Numbered from the stretch's first letter, positions 12,034 through 23,303 are shown. The stretch: DNA of 64,000 nucleotides from Oasisia sp. SBJ-2009 (GCA_964017155.1 OZ024857.1:14335402-14399401), one strand, 5' to 3'. The notes: generated from the sequence alone by a model not told the origin. Numbers and translations are program-made.

Positions 12034-13148
12034 GATAATGAGGATGAAGGTGATAGTATGGAGGAAGAGGGGAGTTAGAGAGAATGGGTGAATAACCTTT
12101 TCTATGAGAACGTAATGGGAATGATTTATCGTTTAAATACCAATGGTTAATAATGTACACTGGGTGATTTCCCAAATGAAACTTGTCATTGCAAATAAGT
12201 TCTCAGTGTGTATCAGCAATTATATAATTCAGTACTTCTGACGTTATACTTTTAAAGTTGTACCATTTTGTGTGTCATTTCCCAAGCTTTTTGTGCTTCT
12301 TGTCAGCTGTAGTCATATACACATACTTGAAGGTACAACTAGTATCCTTCCTGGAACTCAGTCATGATGAATGTTCAATGCTGAAGTGGAATTGAAAATA
12401 AATCGTCGAGCTATTTTCGGTTGAAATGGCGGCCATCTTGAATTTGTGTCACGTGACCACAGAAAATGATTACATTAAATTCCTCATGCGTTGGTACATG
12501 TATTTCACGTATAATTAAGGCTGTACAAGTATATACCAGTACTATGTTCTTGCCCATATGCTAAAACGTAGGAATAGGCACAAAATCGTGGCTCTTGCCA
12601 AAATTACGGCCATTTTGAATATTACTCGGTTTTCTTGGGCGGGCATTAGTTGAACTACTTCCTTTTAAGTCCTAATATGGCAAAGCATAGGAATTGACAA
12701 AATTAAATCATATTTATATAGCAAAATGCAATCAAATTATGCTCGATTTTGGCTATTGTTGGTAAAAATGGCGGCCATTTTGAATTTTGGTCATGTGAAC
12801 ATAGTCGGACATTATTATAAACGGTTCCATTGAATTCTTCGTACCTCAAAGCATGCGTGTATATACAAAACTTATGTTCCTAGCATGATGTAGTGTAAAG
12901 ATGAACACATTTTGTAATTTACCAGGATCACGGCAGCCATCTTGGATTTTCGTGGTTCCCACGAGTTGCCCAAGGATGGCGCATTGCCATCCCACGGATT
13001 AGAGTTCAGGGACACATAATCTATATGATTCAGCAAAAAAACCTTACACTACCAAACATTTCCAGGTTCCCTACAGTAGACTATAGGGTGGCAACTCGAC
13101 TAACGTAATTGCGCGTAAAGTTACACGGTTTTGTGAAACTGGGCTCAG

Positions 13149-13240
13149 AAATAGAGTTCATCAAACTTTGACCTGACCTTGATACCTCACAACCTACCAG
13201 GTGTCATAACTTAAAGATACTCAATCCACTCATTCCCGTA
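13149..13240 (+). repeat. Family X repeat, middle part (copy X1 continued)
   Basis: TCATCAAACTTTGACCTGACC continues exactly where 8576 stopped when read against X6 (49550-49625). A further part of the same copy appears to resume at 25696. Confidence 0.65.
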
Positions 13241-13588
13241 AAAATCGTTTGCTCCTAGCGATTATTAGTCATTTCACAAAAAGCGGATGTATCAAATACT
13301 CATTAATGATTGTTTAGTTGGTTTATGCGTACATGTTACTTCATTTTTCTTAAATAAATAAAATAAATAAGAACTATTTCGATTTTCGTTTCGACTGTAT
13401 ACACTAGAAACTCTATACGAAACCTAACTTTGGAAATGGAACTATGTTAGGAAACACGTCTGTTTCTTCTCGTTGGCGCGAGATCGACCCGCGTGATTGG
13501 TGCCTCGGAATCCTTCGACGCATGTGCTTGTGTTTGTTTTTCTTTCAATCTTTGGTGTGTACGTGTGGTCGCAGTTCTTTGTGCAATA

Positions 13589-13785
13589 ATGGGACGTCCA
13601 CGGACGTATGCCATCAGTTCGGCGAAGAAACGAGCAAAGCAACTAAGAGAGAAACAGGTTCAGCGCGCGAGGATTTATTTAGGAAAATCGATGGATCTAT
13701 GGAATAAAGCAAAAGAAACGGTTGAGCTCGGCCTCGGAGCCGGAGGCATATCAGATGCAGCCTTCGCAAAACTTCTACTCGACAG
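13589..13785 (+). CDS. Transposase-like gene, exon 1
   Basis: It starts at ATG 13589 and encodes 65 residues, basic and helical: MGRPRTYAISSAKKRAKQLR at the start, then KSMDLWNKAKETVELG and GGISDAAFAKLLLD. It ends at GACAG|GTTAGT in phase 2. The basic N-terminus followed by a predicted helical segment is consistent with a DNA-binding head domain, but I see no zinc-finger or THAP signature. This opens a gene whose later exons are collinear on the + strand to 21911. The first intron is about 4.5 kb and holds the GGTAA-type foldback repeat at 14505-15180. Confidence 0.55.
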
Positions 13786-14504
13786 GTTAGTAATTTGTCA
13801 GCGTCAATCATTGTTATACTTTGTTGTATCAGTAAACGTATGAAATACTATAATGAAGTGGAATATGTTATGGTGAAAAACCGCGTAGATTTATTTTTGG
13901 CAATGCAGGCGATACCGATGCAGTGGCTGGGGTAATCGATGGCGGCATCGGCCTGGGCTGTGGCCAGTGTGGGATCTGTGCCTGCGCTCTTGTCTTGGTA
14001 TCCCCTCGAAATGCATTATGTTAGCACTCAACCAGCAGTTTATTTTCTTTAAAATTATTACTGACATTTCACACCATTATACAAATTTCATATTAATTTA
14101 TGAATACTCAGAGTCAGATAAACAGTCACAATAAAGATGCATATGTAAGACATTTTGGAAAATGAACACATTGTAAAAACATTTTATTGAAAGCTGCAAT
14201 CGGTAAAAAAGGTAATAAAGTAAAAAGTGCCCTGGGGGCTCGGTAACACAAGTTATTACTTATGTCCATGCGTCTTTGTAATAATCTGAGTAGAAGACGC
14301 ATCAACATGAAAATGAGCCATTCTTTTCGTAATACTTGCCAACAATATAAACTATATATATAAACATACTGAACATAGGTAATACATTAGGCCTTAGGAT
14401 TACATAATGCAAAATCTCCATATATTTATTTAGTTACTATAACAAACAGTTTCTAAGATCTAAAAAATGATATCAAATAGATGATATTAAAAACGGTATC
14501 CAGA

Positions 14505-15180
14505 CATTTCGGTAAAGGACACTTTGGTAATGGACGTTTTGGTAACGGACATTTCGGTAATTGGACATTTGGGTAATAGGACGTTTCGGTAATAGGACAT
14601 TTTGGTAACAGACATTTTGGTAATAGGGCATCTTGGTAACATGCATTTTGGTAAAACCAATAAATATTCTTTAAAGGCATTAATTAAAAGGCATTAATTT
14701 AAGATAAAAATGTATCGATAATGTAAAATTAAAATAAACAGTTGTATGTTCAGTCACATTTTAATTCAAACTCACATATATATATATATATTATATATAT
14801 ATATATATATATGTATGACATTATCTTACATGTGTCTGGATTTAAATGTGTCCTGCTAGTCACAGGTTGGCTGTAGTGGTTGACCACTCTAGCCACCACC
14901 ACTGCTATTTGGAAGCCATGTTCCCTTCAGAGGCAAGCACCTTACACCATGCCTGACTGCAGGTGGGAAGCCAAGTTCCCTGTCTTCCCATCCTAATTTA
15001 CAAATGGTTTAACTGACTGATATCTCAACTGGTTACCTCCTGATATGGCAGACTGGACTTAGTTGTTTTACCGAAATGTCTTGTTACCAAAAAGTCCTGT
15101 TACCGAAATGTCCTGTTACCGAAATGTCCATTACCAAAGTGTCAGTTACCAAAATGTCCTTTACCAAAATGTCATGGATC
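14505..15180. mobile_element. Foldback repeat with inverted arrays of a 17-base GGTAA unit
   Basis: At 14505-14660 about nine degenerate copies of a 17-19 base unit (like GACATTTTGGTAATAG) stand in tandem. At 15065-15180 about seven copies of its complement (like TTACCGAAATGTCCTG) follow in inverted orientation. Between them are a TA run (14773-14812) and ordinary sequence. Terminal inverted repeats made of tandem subrepeats are typical of Foldback-like and some MITE elements. No gene is inside. Proline/lysine-rich frames (PLPKCPLPKR) are products of the repeat. Confidence 0.75.
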
Positions 15181-18100
15181 CATTAAAAACATACAACATG
15201 GTGAGGACTTAACAAACATTTTGCAGTAAATATTTATCCCAAAGGTACTGTAGTTTTATCATGGGAGCTTGCAGGGTTGGCACGTTTATGTCATCTGGGC
15301 AGAAACCACGGAAGAAATATTTCTACCCATGAGCAGAAATACCTTTCTCCCCTAGCTGTGACAAGTACTTTTAGACCTCGGACTAGTAACAGGCCAACAG
15401 CTGTCCCTTTTACATAATAAAATCATTTAGGACTAATTATCGATAATGATGGACTACCAGCTAGCTAGAAATACTGTGCACCAGTCCCTACGGACAGTTG
15501 CCATCAGACTTGGACTCAAATTAATTTGTATTTTAAAGTGTAGAAATACTTTTTTTATAAAGTATTTGTATTTGACCATTATGAATGAAAAGTATTTGTA
15601 TTGAAATACTTTCTTAAAGTATTTCACAATTTAGATACTGACAACGTATTTAAAAAAAGTATGTTTCATGATCACATGTAATGCTTGCCAAACTGAAGGC
15701 CTTCACTGCAAATCATCTTTCAACAAACAAGTTATTTTGAATCTTCAAAATACCCATCAACTGTAATGTAAGGTGACCTATTTAATTTTACAGACGTGGC
15801 TTATAGATTACAGTTAGAGAATGTCAGTGAGATTGCTGAGCCAAACGGCCTCTGCCATATTCGTAACAGTAATGGAAATTTGCACATAAAGTTCTGTGAA
15901 TAAGATTTCATTGACATATCATAAAATTGCTTGTATTTTATATTTGGTGTGCATTTGAAAATTACTTGAAAATACAATCAATTACACATAAAAATGTCCA
16001 ATAAAAGGTAAAGCATTGCCTGGCATAAACTGGCTCACTAAAAAGTCAGGAGTCAAGACAGAATGTTTGTCACACCTGGTCAACAGTGGGCAGGCACCAC
16101 TGTGGAAATTGGCCTGCAGTGAAGGTGGTCAAACATTAGCATAAATATTTGAATGGGAAGCCATTGAATCTTATCTATAGTCATAAAGGCAGGTATTCAC
16201 AGGGAAGGTGCTTTAAAGAAACCTGCTGTGTAAACATCCTGGGCAAAGACAAAGGAACCGAGGTTTCCTCTGGTGCATGGGAAGAGCTATCCACTAGTTG
16301 GTACAGTAGTGCAGATAAGGAGAGTCTAGTAAATCTGCCTGCCAATTACTCTACAGTAGGCAACACACTTGAACCATAATGGAAAAGCAGCCATGTATTT
16401 GAATCAAATTTCAAAAATGGCAGTGTAAATTAATAGTATTTCAATAAAACATTGCTGTGTATTTGAATTGGAAATTTGATTTGACCGAGTTGTATTTGCA
16501 TTTTATTTGACCGAATTGTATTTGATCCCTAAATGTGTATTTGAACCCAACCCTTTTGTATTTGATATGTGGACTGTCATAGGTGAAAACCACCACTTTC
16601 TATCATGAAAGCATGGTTGTTTGACGAATATTAAATGAGGCAAGCAAGTAATATTGAATAATTGTATTTGTTTACAGATTATTGGATGTACGTGATTGAT
16701 GTAACAAATACTTCTACCAGTGTATAAACTATTAATTAAAGCAAAACTTGTTAAGTTCTTATTATTTTCATAAAATCACAAAACACAAAGTGACAAACAA
16801 AAGTTAATCAAGTAAACTGCAAAGTACAATTTGATGTTCAAATTTTCTTACAATATTCTCATTCCAAATCCTCACTTATAGAAGCTGATCCATCATACAG
16901 ACAACAGGGTGACTCAACAAAAGTGCAGCCAGCTTGCTGTTGCACCTAGCAATAGCAGTCCCAACTAAAGAACAAAGGGGATACTGACACGTTAACATAC
17001 ATGTTCTAAATACTAACCCATCCTTTTGTCAAACAGTAGTTGATGACACGGCCAGGCTTTGTTCACTGCTAGCTGTGTTCTCCTCTTTCACTAGAATGTT
17101 ATGTAAATTTTACTTTTCAAACCTTATCTTTTTAATTTATTTTATTTAAGCTAGCATACAGTGGCAATTAGCCAGATGACATTGATTCAAATAGTTTTTT
17201 TCGGTCCAACGGACTTATGTCATCACTTTGTGTGCGCTGACCATTGTTAGCAGTCAAGCGTGTTATTAAAAAATTTGCATACTGTATATTTTATATGCAC
17301 ATGAAATGTAAATTTGATTTACAAATTTGTACTTTTGGTTCTAAAATGTTGGTACATTTAAAATTTTCCTTTTTCATTCGAAAGCTTCTATGAACCTTTT
17401 CCTCTAATTTGGCATATATGTATGTCTGAGAGTATTAACAAACTAGTCATTTGTAAGGACATCTGAAGGCATTCTCAAAATGTTAAATGTGAGCAGATTG
17501 CCTGTTTCTGCAGGTCTTTTAGGAGATCTCAGGACACAGTACTCCTGTGGTGTTTGTGCAATTGGTGCTAAGTTGTGTAATTAATTACTTTGATAGGTGT
17601 TATATCAATAGCCCAGTAGAGGGCATAGGGGCTGACTTCTTAACAAATTACCTGTCCCTGACCTTGATGGGGGATTAGGGGCTGCATCAATAACCCAGCA
17701 GTTAAACTGGAAAATGTGATGCCTGTATGTTTTAAGCTTTATCTTCATGTAAGCTACCAATTTGACATGCAAGTTGTGGTTATTTCACTGTTTGTTTATT
17801 ATCTTTAAAATGATGTAACTTTTGTGTCTACTGGTATATATTGTCACCTGCAAGTGACAATTGACACAGAGATAAAATATACAAGTATACATTGGAAATT
17901 CATACTGCTGTTCTCACAAAAAGGTGTCTGTGTTTCTAGTCAGCTCATATGAATAACCAGAGAAAAGGCAAATTAGGTGATTACATTGAAGATACTACAC
18001 AGTGACCTTGATTCACAAAACCACATGTCATTCATAATCTCACAATATAGTCCAAAGAACTTAATGACCCATTGCTATATTACTTGACTTGTGTAACTTA

Positions 18101-18247
18101 ATTTATTAACCTTTTTTATTTACATACATATTTCAGTAGTTTTTATATACATATTGTGAGCGCACTGAGTAACTGTTACTTAGAGATCATGTAGTTTAAG
18201 AACTAATAATAATACTACTCCTATGAATTCATTGTTTTGTTTAACAG
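15181..18247. other. Long intron 1 remainder, no gene recognised
   Basis: AT-rich intron sequence. It includes several TGTATTTGAA-type repeats (about 15520-15620 and 16380-16570), suggesting an old SINE-like or satellite fragment. I see no exon signature. Confidence 0.4.
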
Positions 18248-18412
18248 CTTCAACACAAAGCCACACTTAACCTCGACACCACTGCAGCCCGCACATATGA
18301 CACGATCTGTGGTTGCGCTATCAAGCATCAGTGGTCATAGCCCAGGTAGCACATTGTCAGGTATTCAGTCTCTTCCTGAGGCTGGATGCAGCTCAGGACA
18401 GTTGCAACAAAC
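18248..18412 (+). CDS. Transposase-like gene, exon 2
   Basis: The acceptor is TTTAACAG|CTTCAAC and the donor CAAAC|GTAAGT. Phase 2 in and phase 2 out match exons 1 and 3. It encodes a low-complexity Ser/Thr/Pro-rich linker (PHLTSTPLQPAHMTRSVVAL, then SSISGHSPGSTLSGIQSLPE and a Gln/Cys tail). There is no domain. Such linkers commonly join an N-terminal DNA-binding domain to a catalytic core. Confidence 0.6.
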
Positions 18413-18782
18413 GTAAGTATTTATTTATGTTTCCATGCATGCTTTTATTGCCAATGGTTTTGGCCCAATTAATTAAACTTCCACTTTAGTGAAACGCCAT
18501 ATCATGCATGGCATCAAAATGGGTTCCACACAAAAAAGATATGTTCAGTTGTGTTTGATTATTTTTATGTAAATATTATGTGTGTACTTGTGTGTGCTAA
18601 GACATCACAACTACTTCGTTTGGCCTGTTTCTACACACAATGTGTGAAATACATTAAATAATACATAACACAACATTGGGTACACTGAAGTGGTGACACA
18701 TTACCATAATTAAATTGTCGTTATCATGGCAGCTATTTCACAATTCTAAATTCTTGGAGTTAATCACTACACTTTGTTGCAG

Positions 18783-18878
18783 TGACCCAGATGATGATGA
18801 CCCATTGGGATTGGAGACTGTGGATCCTGGTGATACTACATACCACTTTGGAGATGACACATTAGAAGAGATACATAG
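18783..18878 (+). CDS. Transposase-like gene, exon 3
   Basis: The acceptor is GTTGCAG|TGACC and the donor ACATAG|GTACAT, phase 2 to phase 2. It encodes an acidic segment, DPDDDDPLGLETVDPGDTTY, then HFGDDTLEEIHR. The phase fit on both sides supports it as a real exon, although an acidic linker carries no family information. Confidence 0.6.
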
Positions 18879-19424
18879 GTACATATTTATATTGAACATA
18901 TAGTATTTAGTATGATTATAAATATACTTTTGCACAGCATATGGTGTTAATGTATGTTGATTATGATGTTCACTTAAGTATTTTGAAATGATGTGAATGT
19001 AGCCAAATCAAACATTTATATTATGATGACAACTGACATATACCATTTATTCTAATTTGTATCAACTGGTCTGGCTGAGTGGAGAGGCTGAAGATATATA
19101 CATTTATATATAGATACATAAATGTGTGTGCGTGCGTGTGTGTGTGCCAGTAATGAACAGTTCTGTTGCTGCATTCAAACAATTCGGCTGTGTGTCTAAG
19201 CATTGTGTATACATAATGAGAGAAGAAACCAATGAAGGCATTATGTTTAAAAAAGACAACGGAGTGACTTTGAATTACCTAAATAAATGTCATTCATAAT
19301 TACAAACTCACAATATGTATGCCAAAGCCCAAAAGTAATTCAACATTATTGTAAATTAAGTAATACATTGTGGTAAAATTGAAGTATTGATGGCAACAGT
19401 CACTTGTTTGCTTTTTAAATATAG

Positions 19425-19617
19425 GTGTCACATCGACATTGACTCTCTAGAGAGTGTCACCCCATGTGATATTGTCCACGACATAGAAGAGACAGTGGCT
19501 GACACTACCACCCCAGAAGAAGAGGAAACAGCTACGGCAACAACACCAGAAGAGACAACAGGGAAACCTTGCTTCATTGTTTATGAAGACTGTCTGCTGG
19601 AACTGGCAAACATGAAG
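19425..19617 (+). CDS. Transposase-like gene, exon 4
   Basis: The acceptor is AAATATAG|GTGTCAC, completing the split codon from exon 3. The donor is ATGAAG|GTATCT in phase 0. It encodes CHIDIDSLESVTPCDIV, an acidic/Thr-rich run, then GKPCFIVYEDCLLELANMK. The last block, an F-I-V-Y-E-x-x-L-L-x-L segment, resembles the region just before the CxxC-type motif of a widespread uncharacterised invertebrate transposon protein family. Confidence 0.6.
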
Positions 19618-20038
19618 GTATCTAGACACTTCTGTTCTACAATCATGAAGCATAAGGGTGTCATAACTGGAATTAATAATGCTGACTTACCAAGCCATTG
19701 AAAATGTACATGCATCACTGATGGTTTAGTTTCTAAATGATGGGGTTGTTTCTAAATTGTTGGTGTATTACATAAATCACTATGTGCCTATGTTTGAAAT
19801 GTGGTGGCATTAAATTGTTTAACTTTTTCATACCGTGAGAAATAATAGGGACATCAAAGACGGCCTGGAAAACATGTTCCTTAATAAACCTTTGGGATGC
19901 GTCTAAATGTTTTTGATATATGTGGAAGTATACTTTGACATTCTTAAAGAACCTTATATGTTTTGTAGGTGAACGAATGCCTGTGTATCGATTACTGTTA
20001 CTTTCTTTTGACGGTTATGCATATGTCTACTGGTATAG

Positions 20039-20125
20039 GTTGACAACATTTGCCAAGTTAAAGGGTGTGGAAGATCATTCAACATGAAAGTCAACCACAT
20101 TGGAAGTGCTGCCGTACTTGTGTGG
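20039..20125 (+). CDS. Transposase-like gene, exon 5 (Cys/His segment)
   Basis: The acceptor is TGGTATAG|GTTGAC and the donor TGTGG|GTGAGT, 29 codons in phase 0. It reads VDNICQVKGCGRSFNMKV, then NHIGSAAVLVW. The other two frames contain stops, so the frame is forced. The C-x4-C-G pair followed by a hydrophobic G-S-A-A-V-L-V-W resembles a zinc-ribbon half that continues with W-x-C-x-x-G-H in related proteins. That continuation is missing here, which fits an internal deletion before exon 6. Confidence 0.6.
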
Positions 20126-20134
20126 GTGAGTACC

Positions 20135-20139
<5 letters not shown>

Positions 20140-20190
<51 letters not shown>
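20140..20190. repeat. (TA)n microsatellite
   Basis: A TA run within intron 5, just downstream of the exon 5 donor. Confidence 0.95.
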
Positions 20191-20193
<3 letters not shown>

Positions 20194-20546
20194 GCAGTTA
20201 CTTTATGGATCATAAAGTACTGTCTGAAAAAGTGGAAGTTGTACTAAATGTACGCTTCCTGAACAACGTTCACCATTATGTGAACTTCAGGTGTGTATTT
20301 AAACAGCTTCAGTTATGCAGTGTATACAACTGTTACACTGTTTATAAAACACATTATGTATGAGCCAGTTATAAAGAATAACTCATACATTATCAGCCCA
20401 GTTAGTGTAGGTTGTCAGCATAATGTAGTTGTATGTAAAATGCAGATAATGTAATTATTGATGGCGATTGAAAACCTACAGAAAGGAAGTGCAAGTCTTC
20501 ATGAAATATCATGCCCTTAGAAATGACATATGCATTAAACTTTCAG

Positions 20547-20615
20547 GCACACTGGAGAGCTGGAAGCTTTTCATCACCACATCTTGATGTATGCTGCGAA
20601 ACTCTTCACATTCAG
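20547..20615 (+). CDS. Transposase-like gene, exon 6 (conserved C-terminal block starts)
   Basis: The acceptor is CTTTCAG|GCACAC and the donor CATTCAG|GTAAAT. Read to join exon 7 correctly (phase 2 out) it encodes HTGELEAFHHHILMYAAKLF. This frame needs a split codon at its start, which exon 5 (phase 0) does not supply. Read from exon 5 directly it would give a different peptide and then lose the conserved frame in exon 7. The H-T-G-x-L-E-x-F-H motif is one I recognise from the C-terminal part of the large transposon-protein family, normally several hundred residues after the exon 5 motif. The catalytic core is therefore probably missing between them. Confidence 0.6.
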
Positions 20616-21232
20616 GTAAATTAATCATGTATTACATATTTTTTGTATGACTGGCTAAACGATTGCTGAAAATCATACATAAACAGCAACATATATTATT
20701 ATTGAATTTATTGGCTTTCGTGACCATTTTGTATTAACTATTATGTTCATGCTTACAAACGTGATATAAACAGTAATTCAAGGCATATTAAGTAAGAATA
20801 TATTAACACATGTTCTAATGACTAGACAATAAATACAAGTCATAAACTCACATGTACATTGTAAATGTGTCATTTGAATTTTTTTACCTTACATGTAATA
20901 TAACATAATGAACATAAAAAATAATTATATTATGATCCTTTGTTAAAAAACAAAGAAATGATTACATTAAAGTGTAGTTATTGCTTACAACAATTTGTAT
21001 ATAATGAAAAATTATTGACTAAGCAAACAGTATTGATTGCGACATTGTAAAATATACTGTGAGAAGGTAAAAAAATAAATTAATATACTATAAAATAACA
21101 TAAATTGGTGATAATGTAAAAAAATTAAAATGCAAATAATTAAATACACATTGTAAACATACAAAAACATTATAATCAGTATATAAAGAAATTGTTGCGA
21201 CAAAGTTCACTGACATCTCTCGTATCTTACAG

Positions 21233-21328
21233 CTACCCGGTGTACGTCGCCAGAACGCAGCTGGCTGCAATAGATTTTCAAAAGCACAAGGACCGACCGT
21301 ACCGCTTGAATGCTGCAGGAGAAATGAT
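21233..21328 (+). CDS. Transposase-like gene, exon 7
   Basis: The acceptor is ATCTTACAG|CTACCC and the donor AATGAT|GTGAGT, phase 2 to phase 2. It encodes YPVYVARTQLAAIDFQKHKD, then RPYRLNAAGEM. The A-R-T-Q-L-A-x-x-D-x-x-x-H/N block is the most conserved part of the family's C-terminus. Together with exons 6 and 8 it gives a continuous frame of about 145 residues. Confidence 0.7.
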
Positions 21329-21643
21329 GTGAGTATTTCCAGTTACATTTATATTAATTAAGTGTGTAGTGAAATTAATATATAAATTTAGAAAAAAATA
21401 CTGGTACAGTGTACACACAAATTATCACAGCAATACTATTTGTGTAAAAGTATAAATAGTACAAAGTTGATCAATACGGTTCATAATCAACCATGGAACT
21501 GCTACAAAACACACAAAGTGAACATTCTGAAGTGTCATGAATGTTGGTAACCAATGTTTGTACATAACGTTAACCCACTACTATTGAAGTATCGTTACAG
21601 AAATCATACCACAGTTATTAAAATAGCTTTGTCTTAATTACAG

Positions 21644-21911
21644 GTACAAACGGATGTACAGTAAGAAATCAGGAAACTGGTACGCTGTACCAATCAAGAC
21701 GCCAAAAACATACAATTACATCATAGAGATGCAGATGGATGCAGTACGAAGGAGGATGGCTGACACAGAACTTGTCACGAGGCGTCGCAAACTGATGGCG
21801 GAGGACCCACGCAGGATAAGCAGAACGATGGCACCAACCGCTCCACCACCGACTAGCGAACTAGTGAGGCGTCACAGCTCCCGGATGACCAGGGGTGGTG
21901 AGTCACGCTAG
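21644..21911 (+). CDS. Transposase-like gene, exon 8 and stop
   Basis: The acceptor is TTAATTACAG|GTACAAA. It encodes YKRMYSKKSGNWYAVPIKT, KTYNYIIEMQMDAVRRRM, a basic stretch and an Arg/Ser-rich tail ending TRGGESR at TAG 21909-21911. The W-x-x-x-P-I-x-x-x-K-x-Y-x-Y-I-x-E motif fits the family's end. A decayed version (MYGKIPGSWYAITSKRRKS) lies at 44490-44640 in a second copy of the element. The last nine bases overlap the end of the convergent minus-strand gene. Confidence 0.75.
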
Positions 21912-22163
21912 CCGGCTCACCTGAAATCCTGTGTACAGGCCGTTCGCGCTGGGGAATCTGTCACGGATTCGGCAGACGACACAGCTTGGAATAACTCGCC
22001 GGACATTTGCGCCAAGCCGGCCATGCCGCCACAGCACAAAATGACGGTACGCAGCATGACGAAGGGCTGCAGTGTCATGTCCGGGATCCTGCGCAAAGAT
22101 CTCTGCCCAGTACGCCATATTTATTTGAATCACAAGGGGCTCCAGGCATACCAGTTCAATCTC
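21903..22163 (-). CDS. P2X7-type zinc-domain gene, last exon
   Basis: The acceptor is ATCTTTGCAG|GAGATT, 87 codons including the stop. It reads EIELVCLEPLVIQINMAYWA, then LRHAAYRHFVLWRHGRLG, RRVIPSCVVCRIRDRFPS and NGLYTGF. This is the signature of the C-terminal half of the intracellular Cys-rich zinc-binding domain of vertebrate P2X7 receptors (A-Y-R-x-F, I-P-S-C, I-R-x-x-F-P, Y-x-G-F). No channel part is present. Stand-alone proteins with this domain are widespread in invertebrates and their role is unknown. The stop codon lies inside the opposite gene's last codons. A decayed counterpart is at 44790-45030. Confidence 0.75.
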   Translation of the reverse strand, partial: EIELVCLEPLVIQINMAYWAEIFAQDPGHDTAALRHAAYRHFVLWRHGRLGANVRRVIPSCVVCRIRDRFPSANGLYTGFQVSRLA

Positions 22164-22254
22164 CTGCAAAGATAAAAATGTTATGAGTAATTGGCCATTA
22201 TAATGTTGTACGGTAAATGTGGAGTATTCATTGTGGTAATTAGCCTTGATTAGC

Positions 22255-22360
22255 CAGACTCAGTACTTTTTAGCCCCTCAACTCCACCTGGTAGATTTAT
22301 GCTCTGCAGATCTTACCCCAGTATAGGATAGAGACGCTGATTCCTGCTTGCACATTTTAT
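22255..22360 (+). repeat. Short dispersed repeat, partner at 63880-63985
   Basis: It shares CCCCTCAACT, a C-x-CCTGG word, TTACCCCAG, and GGATAGAGACGCTGATT / GGGTAGAGACGCTGATT with 63880-63985 in the same orientation. It is possibly a SINE or MITE fragment. No A/B box was recognised. Confidence 0.5.
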
Positions 22361-22863
22361 GCGAGCAGTGAATAGTACACAGGGGATTGTGTCACAGGTA
22401 CATAAGGGGGTATACAGTAGTATTGTACAGTGTGGTGGAAATTACCTATTTTTATCATATGAGGTCTCTGTCATTAAATTACATTTCATTTGTAATTATT
22501 TTAGCTACACTCAACAATATACATAAGTAGCAAACTGAATAGAACATTTATTTTTCTAACAACATATCTCAGTTTTTTGACATTTCAATGTGCTGCCTGA
22601 ATGTAAAGGTTGAATAATCATGATAAATGTAAAGCCAACATGTTTAAGGTGGTGTTATGCTAGTAGTTATATGTAATAGAATGTCGTTTTTAGGAAGTAT
22701 TGGAAGAATGTTCCACCTGTGATTAATGAAAGATAAGACACATTTCAGGGTTCATTACTAAATTATTTATGGATATTTGTTCCTTTAGAAACAAAAGCAT
22801 TCTAATTACACAAGTGTAATGTGCTTAACTAGTGTTTCTTTATTACAATTCAGTGTTAAGTAC

Positions 22864-23110
22864 TCATGGGTCTTTGCGAAATGCAGTGCTGTAACCCACA
22901 GCATAGCCTTTCGATGTCTGTCGGCATGTCTCGGCATCTGCCGCAGACACACCACTGGGGGTGGTTACTGGTGGCTGGTGTTGGTGGTGGGGGGTTGGGG
23001 TCCCCAGCTTGCATTGCATCCAGGGCATCAAATACGATGCCTGGATGGTCTGTTATGATTGAATGCACCAAACGGCGCATCGCTGTAATGTCCAATTGCT
23101 GAACCATTTC
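22864..23110 (-). CDS. P2X7-type zinc-domain gene, middle exon
   Basis: The acceptor is TTTACACAG|GAAATGG in phase 0. It encodes MVQQLDITAMRRLVHSIITD, then a Pro-rich linker, WCVCGRCRDMPTDIERLCCG and HCIS. The W-C-x-C-G-x-C and C-C-G-x-x-x-C-I clusters are the N-terminal zinc ligands of the P2X7-type domain, completing the half seen in the last exon. The 3' junction is unresolved. The frame continues to a stop at 22858-22856, and the only nearby GT (22863) would leave phase 1, while the next exon needs phase 0. Either a small exon or lesion lies between, or a different donor is used. Confidence 0.65.
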
Positions 23111-23297
23111 CTGTGTAAATGAATGCAAAAATATGTATGTACTACATGGAAGAATCACCATTGTACTAATGATTTACACACACGCAATGGAAAAACTATA
23201 AAAAAAATTACTTCAATGAATATTTATGGATGTGATGTTTATGTGAAATTGTTTTAATAAAATTAAAAGTATAAATGTCCTATATAAGTACCTATGC

Positions 23298-23303
<6 letters not shown>

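Larger units (their letters stand above)
8577..13148. mobile_element. Foldback element 1, 4.6 kb, carrying an inverted gene duplication
   Basis: The left end reads GCCCAGTTTCATGGAGC. The right end, read inward on the minus strand, is GCCCAGTTTCACAAAACC. Long inverted arms (about 8925-10458 and 11517-12645) are nearly identical and enclose a unique core. The outer 330 bases on the left are instead the inverted partner of 25367-25695, and the outer right part (12650-13100) is the inverted partner of 25917-26400, so the element was assembled from several relatives. Comparison with family X copy X6 (49425-49620), which runs straight through, gives the insertion boundaries. I cannot assign a transposon superfamily. 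Confidence 0.65.

Noticed and set aside
14453..14680. Lys/Pro/Cys-rich repeat protein (PLPKCPLPKR)
   Set aside because: It is the translation of the 17-base subrepeats of a foldback element and lies in an intron.
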